The translations under genes and the position numbers were made by a program. DNA of 28,719 bases, from the NCBI RefSeq assembly GCF_003435375.1, contig NZ_QWGL01000036.1, forward strand, positions 1-28,719, written 5' to 3'. How positions within the stretch are numbered: the stretch's first letter is position 1; each line of letters opens with the position of its first letter. Below the pieces are notes generated by a model that was given only the letters and a program-made list of their open reading frames with translations, was not told where the DNA came from and did no database searches. Of this stretch, positions 24,337-28,719 are shown piece by piece. This DNA comes from Clostridium sp. AM34-11AC. GTDB lineage: Bacteria; Bacillota; Clostridia; Lachnospirales; Lachnospiraceae.

Positions 24337-24379
24337 AAAAAAATGCTGCCTGCAAAATTAATCTGCACGCAGTATTTTT
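24337..24379. terminator. Bidirectional terminator-like hairpin before panE 3' end
   Basis: AAAAATGCTGC-C-TGCA (24339-24354) pairs with TGCA-C-GCAGTATTTTT (24364-24379), with one mismatch and one G-U pair. U-rich ends occur in both directions, so it fits the end of the panE operon on the minus strand and of the LysR fragment on the plus strand. Confidence 0.65.
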
Positions 24380-24448
24380 ATACGATTCTATTCGCTTTTG
24401 AATTTCTGTTATTTTTCTTTCAGTTCATCCACCTTTTGCAAGTATTCT

Positions 24449-25387
24449 TTATCTTTCTTTCAGCTCATCCGCAATCTTCTTATACACTGGCATCGGAACA
24501 TGGTACTTCTCGCCCATGCGGACCACCTCATATACGAGCCCATCGATCTCTGACTGCTTTCCTTCCATCACATCTCTCTGCATGGATGTCGTGGACTCCG
24601 GTGCGAGATGGGATAAGATCTCAAGGTTGACTTTCACATAGTCTCTCTCAAACGGAACCCCCATCGCCTCCGCCAACGCCATGATCTCGCGGATCATCGC
24701 CTTGAACGCCTCGCGCTCCTCGCCCTCTCTCTGAAAATCTGCCGCTGTGGCATGATAGTAAAGGCCTGCAGCACCGATCGGGGATACATAGGAGAATTTT
24801 TCCAGGGCATCCCGGCGGATATTTTCAGAGAGTTCTCCGGATATTCCGCTGTCGTTAAAGTCCTTCGCAATCTCCTTAAGTTCTTCCTGGAACTCGCCCT
24901 TTTCCTTGACGCCAAATACGACCCGCAGGATCTTTCCGTGCTGCACAAGGGCACCCGGTTCCTCGATATTCGCGGACACATAAATACAGCCGTCTGTTAC
25001 AAGAATTCCCGGGAGCTTTTCCTGCAGGCGGCTTCCCGTTCCATAGATATTGAGGACCGGGATCACAATCGTGCTCTTCTTTGCGATCTTCCGGATAAAA
25101 GGCACCGTGCTGTCCAGGGAATATCCCTTGACACACACGAGGATCACATCCGGCTTTTCTTCCTCCCCTGCTGTCTCGATCTTTTTCTCATAAGATTCCA
25201 TATTCTCCGCCTGCACTGGGATCGTCTCCACAGTTTCATCCCAGAGATGGCGGACGGTAAGTCCATGTTCCTTCATAGCGGCAAGATGAGCATTTCTCGC
25301 AATCAGCGTCACGTTTTTTCCCGCCTTTGTCATATAGGCACCAAGAATTCCTCCGGTGCCTCCTGCACCGATGATCAGATATTTCAT
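24449..25387 (-). CDS. Ketopantoate reductase family protein
   Basis: A 312-residue NADP-dependent oxidoreductase of the PanE/ApbA family, which reduces 2-dehydropantoate to pantoate or related 2-keto acids. The dinucleotide site is YLIIGAGGTGGILGAYM (3-19) followed by LIARN. VILVCVKGYSLDSTVPFI is the second strand-helix motif, and the C-terminal helical domain contains EKFSYVSPIGAAGLYYH with the likely catalytic Lys. The Asn commonly found four to five residues later is Ser, so the substrate may not be ketopantoate. GAGGAG precedes the ATG. It follows an M20 amidohydrolase by 17 bases, which argues for a peptide or amide catabolic unit rather than pantothenate synthesis. Confidence 0.8.
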   Translation of the reverse strand: MKYLIIGAGGTGGILGAYMTKAGKNVTLIARNAHLAAMKEHGLTVRHLWDETVETIPVQAENMESYEKKIETAGEEEKPDVILVCVKGYSLDSTVPFIRKIAKKSTIVIPVLNIYGTGSRLQEKLPGILVTDGCIYVSANIEEPGALVQHGKILRVVFGVKEKGEFQEELKEIAKDFNDSGISGELSENIRRDALEKFSYVSPIGAAGLYYHATAADFQREGEEREAFKAMIREIMALAEAMGVPFERDYVKVNLEILSHLAPESTTSMQRDVMEGKQSEIDGLVYEVVRMGEKYHVPMPVYKKIADELKER

Positions 25388-25404
25388 AATATTTTTCTCC
25401 TCGA

Positions 25405-26598
25405 TCAGTCTGCCTGATGCTCTACCTCATAGGCATGTTCTTCCTTGATCTTTTTTAACGTCTCCGGCTCACGGATCAGATCAAGGGCTGTAAATGCAAG
25501 AACCTTTGCACCGAGAAGGATCGAATCCAGTCCTTTCTGTGAGCATGCCGCCGCAACCATCTCTTTACTGTGGCCCTTGATCGGCTCGTCGCTGATATTG
25601 ATGGTCGGCTGGATCGCCGGAACGACCTGGGATACATTTCCGATATCTGTCGACCCCATAAGGCGCTCTCCTGCCGGATCTGCAGTCTCTCCAAACAATT
25701 CCAGATTCTTCGCATAAACCGCATCAAAGGATGGTGTCGGAACCATATTTTCTACCCAGTTCTGATACGGCTTCATGCTGCCCTTTGCGCCCATTGCCAT
25801 CGCGGAGGCTTCCACGATCCGCTCTACCTTAGCGTAAACATCCTTTAATGTGGAAGCTGCAGCAGCCCGCAGATAAAATTTTGCTGCCGCGTAATCCGGT
25901 ACCGTGTTCGGTGCCTGTCCGCCGTTTACGATGATCCCGTGAATCCGCACATCATCACTCAGATGCTGGCGAAGAGCATTGATGGAGTTATAGGTCTGGA
26001 TCAGCGCGTCTAAAGCATTGATTCCCTGCTCCGGTGCCGCAGCCGCATGAGACGCCTTACCCCAGAATTCAATATCGATCGGAACACATCCAAGTGTTTT
26101 TTCTGTAAGGCGATGTCCCACACCCGGATGTGCGGAAAGAGCCGCGTCAACGTCCTTGAAATATCCCTCGCGGACAAAGCTTCCCTTCGCACTTCCGTTT
26201 TCTCCGCCTTCCTCTCCAGGTGTTCCGTAGAGGCGGACCTCTCCGCCGACCTCATCGATCACGCTCTTTAACGCCGCAGCCGCCAGAGAAGAAGTTGCTC
26301 CAAACAGGTTATGTCCACAGCCATGTCCAAGTCCTACAAGGGCATCGTACTCCGCAAGGAAAACCATGACCGGACCGGGTTTCCCGGATTTATAGCTCGC
26401 CGCAAAACCGGTTCTGTGACCTGCCGCCGGCATCTCTACTTCAAATCCCACGCTCTTAATCTGATCTGCAAGACGCTTGGAAGCGAAAAACTCATAATTG
26501 CTGACCTCCGGCTTCTCATGGATCTCCAAAGCGATCTGCTGATATGTCTTGCCGTTTGCCTCTACATAATCCACAATTTTCTTCTGTAATTCGTCCAT
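25405..26598 (-). CDS. M20 family amidohydrolase (AbgB-like)
   Basis: A metal-dependent amidohydrolase of 397 residues in the M20D/AbgB group, which includes p-aminobenzoyl-glutamate and N-acyl-amino-acid hydrolases. The metal-site motif EYDALVGLGHGCGHN (83-97) contains Asp85, Cys94 and His96. GTPGEEGG holds Glu129/Glu130, His157 follows, KASHAAAAPEQGINALDA is in the dimerisation lid, and the last ligand His lies in IKGHSKEMV. There is no signal peptide. The ATG at 26596-26598 has AAGGAG ten bases upstream; an in-frame TTG three codons earlier is only two bases from that site. It forms an operon with the ketopantoate reductase homologue. The natural substrate is unknown. Confidence 0.85.
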   Translation of the reverse strand: MDELQKKIVDYVEANGKTYQQIALEIHEKPEVSNYEFFASKRLADQIKSVGFEVEMPAAGHRTGFAASYKSGKPGPVMVFLAEYDALVGLGHGCGHNLFGATSSLAAAALKSVIDEVGGEVRLYGTPGEEGGENGSAKGSFVREGYFKDVDAALSAHPGVGHRLTEKTLGCVPIDIEFWGKASHAAAAPEQGINALDALIQTYNSINALRQHLSDDVRIHGIIVNGGQAPNTVPDYAAAKFYLRAAAASTLKDVYAKVERIVEASAMAMGAKGSMKPYQNWVENMVPTPSFDAVYAKNLELFGETADPAGERLMGSTDIGNVSQVVPAIQPTINISDEPIKGHSKEMVAAACSQKGLDSILLGAKVLAFTALDLIREPETLKKIKEEHAYEVEHQAD

Positions 26599-26661
26599 TA
26601 TCCACAATCTCCTTTTCTTTTATCCCATAAATTCACTGCAGTATTCTTATAAGGAAAAAGG

Positions 26662-26685
26662 CCTGACAAAAACCTACTTGTCAGG
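26662..26685 (-). terminator. Terminator of putP
   Basis: CCTGACAA (26662-26669) pairs with TTGTCAGG (26678-26685) around an eight-base loop, and the minus strand continues CCTTTTTCC. It is 220 bases from the putP stop because the mobile element is inserted between them. Confidence 0.65.
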
Positions 26686-26769
26686 TCTCTTAATGCGTAT
26701 TATAGTTCTTTTCGCCTGAATTTTCCAGTCTTTTCTTCCGATTTCACTGATCTGTTCCGGCAATTATTT

Positions 26770-26902
26770 GTTACTGTTCACGCCTTGCGCAAACAGTAAC
26801 TGATTTTGCCGATGCTTCGCATTCCAAATCGGCAAAATCCACTACCACCACTGTATTGTACGGAATTTTCAGTTCAGAAAATTCCTACCCGTGTACAGTA
26901 AC
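26770..26902. mobile_element. MITE-like element, copy 2
   Basis: A 133 bp copy of the element at 71-200. Its ends GTTACTGTTCACG and CGTGTACAGTAAC are inverted repeats with one mismatch, better conserved than in copy 1. AATTATTT flanks it at 26762-26769 and 26903-26910 (nine bases if the adjoining C is counted), as a target duplication. The right duplication covers the putP stop codon, so the gene end is preserved. The internal hairpin arms (for example 26802-26813 with 26828-26839) are identical to copy 1, while three of the five substitutions lie between arms. The 8 bp duplication and GT...AC ends recall IS66-type elements, but this is tentative. Confidence 0.88.
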
Positions 26903-26904
26903 AA

Positions 26905-28437
26905 TTATTTTCCTGCTCTTACTTCCTCAAACTCCTCCTGGATCTCCTTTGACGGCTCATCGGTCGCAAGGCTGACAACAATCAGACAGAGCATTGCAAT
27001 GATAAACGCCGGAAGAAGCTCATACACATTCCATGCACCGCCCAACGGGCGAACGCAGTATTTCCATACAAATACCATGACTCCGCCTGCGATCATGCCG
27101 ACAAGAGCACCGTTCCTGTTGGAACGTTTCCAGAATAATGCCGCAAGGACCACCGGTCCGAATACAGCGCCAAATCCAGCCCACGCAAAGGACACGATTC
27201 CAAATACGGAGCTGTCCGGATTTCCTGCCAAAAATACTGCGATCACTGCGATAAAGAGGACCGTCGCCCGGGCAACATGGATCGTTCTCTTCTCCGTAAG
27301 GTTTACGCCAAACATCCCCTTTAACAGGTTCTCAGAAACAGCGGAAGATGCAGCAAGAAGCTGGGAATCTGCGGTAGACATCGTGCAGGCTAAGATTCCG
27401 GCAAGTGTGATTCCCGCACCCACGATCGCGAGGAATCCATGCTGGCTTAAGAGTGTCGCAACCTGAATGATGATCGTCTCCGAAGCGGATCCCTTTAACT
27501 CTGCCATCACGCCATTCTTTGAGAGACTGTAACCGACAACGCCGATAAAGATCGCAACTGCCATAGAGATTACGACCCATACCGTCGCGATTCGTCTGGA
27601 AAGTGATATATTCTCCTCGCTTTCCGTCGCCATAAAGCGGAGAAGCACATGCGGAACTCCAAAGTAACCAAGCCCCCAGGCAAGAGTAGAGACGGTTGTT
27701 ATGGTTCCATAAGAGGAAGCGGTTCCTGCCTCGCTGTTATATGTAGCTGTTAATGATAAAAAGCCCGGCAGTTCTTTCGCATTTTCAAGAACATTCTGAA
27801 CTCCGCCGCTCATGGATACACCGAAACATACCACAAGGACAAGCGCGATCGTCATAACAATACTCTGGATCAGATCCGTAAAGCTCGCTGCCATAAATCC
27901 ACCGAGTGCCGTGTAACCGACAATGACGACAGCACTAATCAGCATAGCCGCCGTATACGGAATTCCGAATAATGTGGAGAACAGTTTTCCACATGCCGCG
28001 AATCCGGACGCTGTATACGGGACAAAAAAGATAATAATAAAAATTGCAGAAATTCCCAATAACAGTTTCGAGTCATCGCAATACCTGTTTGCAAAGAAAT
28101 CCGGCAGTGTGATCGAATTCGTCTTTGCGCTGTATCTCCTGATGCGTTTCGCCACGATCAGCCAGTTTAAATAGGTACCGATGGCAAGTCCGATCGCAGT
28201 CCAGGATGCGTCACAGATACCGCTGAGATAAGCCACTCCCGGCAGTCCCATCAGCAGCCAGCTGCTCATATCCGATGCCTCCGCACTCATGGCCGTCACA
28301 AAAGGACCTAATTTTCTTCCGCCAAGATAGAAATCGCTGGAGTCATTGTTCCCTTTAGAATAGAAGAAACCGATTGCCAGCATCATCACCAGATAGGCAA
28401 TGATCACAAGAAAAACACCGATGATCGCTCCATTCAT
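26905..28437 (-). CDS. putP: Sodium/proline symporter
   Basis: A sodium:solute symporter of 510 residues with about 13 membrane segments, closest by motif to PutP. SAEASDMSSWLLMGLPG (51-67) in the broken first helix is the Na+/proline site. TLPDFFANRY, PYTASGFAACGKLFSTLFG and GYTALGGFMAASFTDLIQ are further PutP features. The C-terminus is acidic (KEIQEEFEEVRAGK). The ATG is preceded by AGAGGAAG; an overlapping upstream ATG is out of frame. It appears to be monocistronic, with its own promoter, and its stop lies inside the duplication made by the mobile element. Confidence 0.94.
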   Translation of the reverse strand: MNGAIIGVFLVIIAYLVMMLAIGFFYSKGNNDSSDFYLGGRKLGPFVTAMSAEASDMSSWLLMGLPGVAYLSGICDASWTAIGLAIGTYLNWLIVAKRIRRYSAKTNSITLPDFFANRYCDDSKLLLGISAIFIIIFFVPYTASGFAACGKLFSTLFGIPYTAAMLISAVVIVGYTALGGFMAASFTDLIQSIVMTIALVLVVCFGVSMSGGVQNVLENAKELPGFLSLTATYNSEAGTASSYGTITTVSTLAWGLGYFGVPHVLLRFMATESEENISLSRRIATVWVVISMAVAIFIGVVGYSLSKNGVMAELKGSASETIIIQVATLLSQHGFLAIVGAGITLAGILACTMSTADSQLLAASSAVSENLLKGMFGVNLTEKRTIHVARATVLFIAVIAVFLAGNPDSSVFGIVSFAWAGFGAVFGPVVLAALFWKRSNRNGALVGMIAGGVMVFVWKYCVRPLGGAWNVYELLPAFIIAMLCLIVVSLATDEPSKEIQEEFEEVRAGK

Positions 28438-28498
28438 TTTTCATACTTCCTCTCATTTTAGTCTGCTATATTAGTTTAATAAAGCGTTAATGTAGTTT

Positions 28499-28526
28499 AG
28501 TATATCAGAAAATGGCCGGATTGCAA
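28499..28526 (-). promoter_or_regulatory. Promoter for putP
   Basis: On the minus strand TTGCAA (28521-28526) and TATACT (28499-28504) are 16 bases apart, leaving a leader of about 55 bases. Confidence 0.5.
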
Positions 28527-28552
28527 GTGTTTTCCGGGGATTTGCATCCGAA

Positions 28553-28585
28553 AAAAGGTCGGCACATTTCCCGTGCCGACCTTTT
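28553..28585 (-). terminator. Terminator upstream of putP
   Basis: AAAAGGTCGGCAC and GTGCCGACCTTTT are perfect 13 bp arms around a seven-base loop. The minus strand ends in six T residues, so it closes a gene entering from beyond the right edge. Confidence 0.9.
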
Positions 28586-28628
28586 CCTGTCTTTCTTCAA
28601 TTTTCATGGGAGCTTGATTTCGGTATCA

Positions 28629-28706
28629 TTACCGCTTCTCATCCCAGCTTCCGTCCTCCCGGACAAACCAGCCGTCCGGTGTTGTGGTCAAGCTTTTTTG
28701 TAACAC
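28629..28706 (-). CDS. Possible C-terminal tail of an unseen gene
   Basis: A short minus-strand frame ends with TTTPDGWFVREDGSWDEKR and a TAA about 44 bases before the terminator. The Gly-Trp and Gly-Ser-Trp spacing is like that in cell-wall-binding repeats. A TAG lies just upstream in this frame near the window edge, so either a frameshift is present or the frame is accidental. Confidence 0.3.
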   Translation of the reverse strand: MLQKSLTTTPDGWFVREDGSWDEKR

Positions 28707-28719
28707 TTGTGGCTAAAAA

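Noticed and set aside
1..28719. CRISPR array, tRNA, rRNA or complete insertion sequence
   Set aside because: No regularly spaced direct repeats, no cloverleaf with CCA-end pattern, no rRNA sequence and no transposase frame were found.

Overview
The window looks like chromosome of a low-to-mid GC Firmicute, most likely a Lachnospiraceae-type clostridium. The reasons are strong GGAGG-type ribosome binding sites, several GTG and TTG starts confirmed by those sites, and relatives recognisable by family such as UDP-galactopyranose mutase, a GltS symporter, a membrane-anchored HtrA and a cytosolic subtilisin of the Csp type. The organism call is inference; no rRNA or species marker is present.

Positions 1-12371 are nearly all minus strand and form a cell-surface polysaccharide locus. 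In transcription order the first block is lspA, glf, a Wzx/MATE-like flippase and a rhamnosyltransferase-like GT2. A second block starts at a clear sigma-A promoter (8338-8366): rfbC, an ABC-2 permease (Wzm/TagG type), an ATPase with a C-terminal Wzt-like glycan-binding domain, a methyltransferase, and a very large protein carrying a kinase-like domain, a coiled coil, a GT2 and a GT4 domain. The methyltransferase plus kinase-like domain plus coiled coil, next to a Wzt with a C-terminal domain, recalls the WbdD chain-terminator/ruler of the E. coli O9a system. Here the ruler would be fused to the glycosyltransferases. rimI and a small zinc-ribbon protein lie beyond.

Positions 12633-21939 are housekeeping and stress genes: a subtilisin-like protease whose codon use changes sharply inside the gene, a ClpX with a long acidic insert, GltS, HtrA with a Gln/Asn/Tyr/Gly-rich cytoplasmic tail, UppP, Ung and a small degenerate sirtuin-like protein. 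Several terminators and promoters can be read directly.

Positions 22251-24380 hold a ferritin-like helical protein and then a decayed stretch: a histidine-kinase relic whose phospho-acceptor His is replaced by Pro, and an ATC-hydrolase-family gene meeting a LysR C-terminal fragment head to head, with both 5' ends apparently lost. Positions 24449-28437 return to intact metabolism (ketopantoate reductase family, M20 amidohydrolase, PutP).

A 130-133 bp non-coding element with terminal inverted repeats, internal hairpins and 8-9 bp target duplications occurs twice (71-200 and 26770-26902). It behaves like a MITE and is the clearest mobile DNA in the window.
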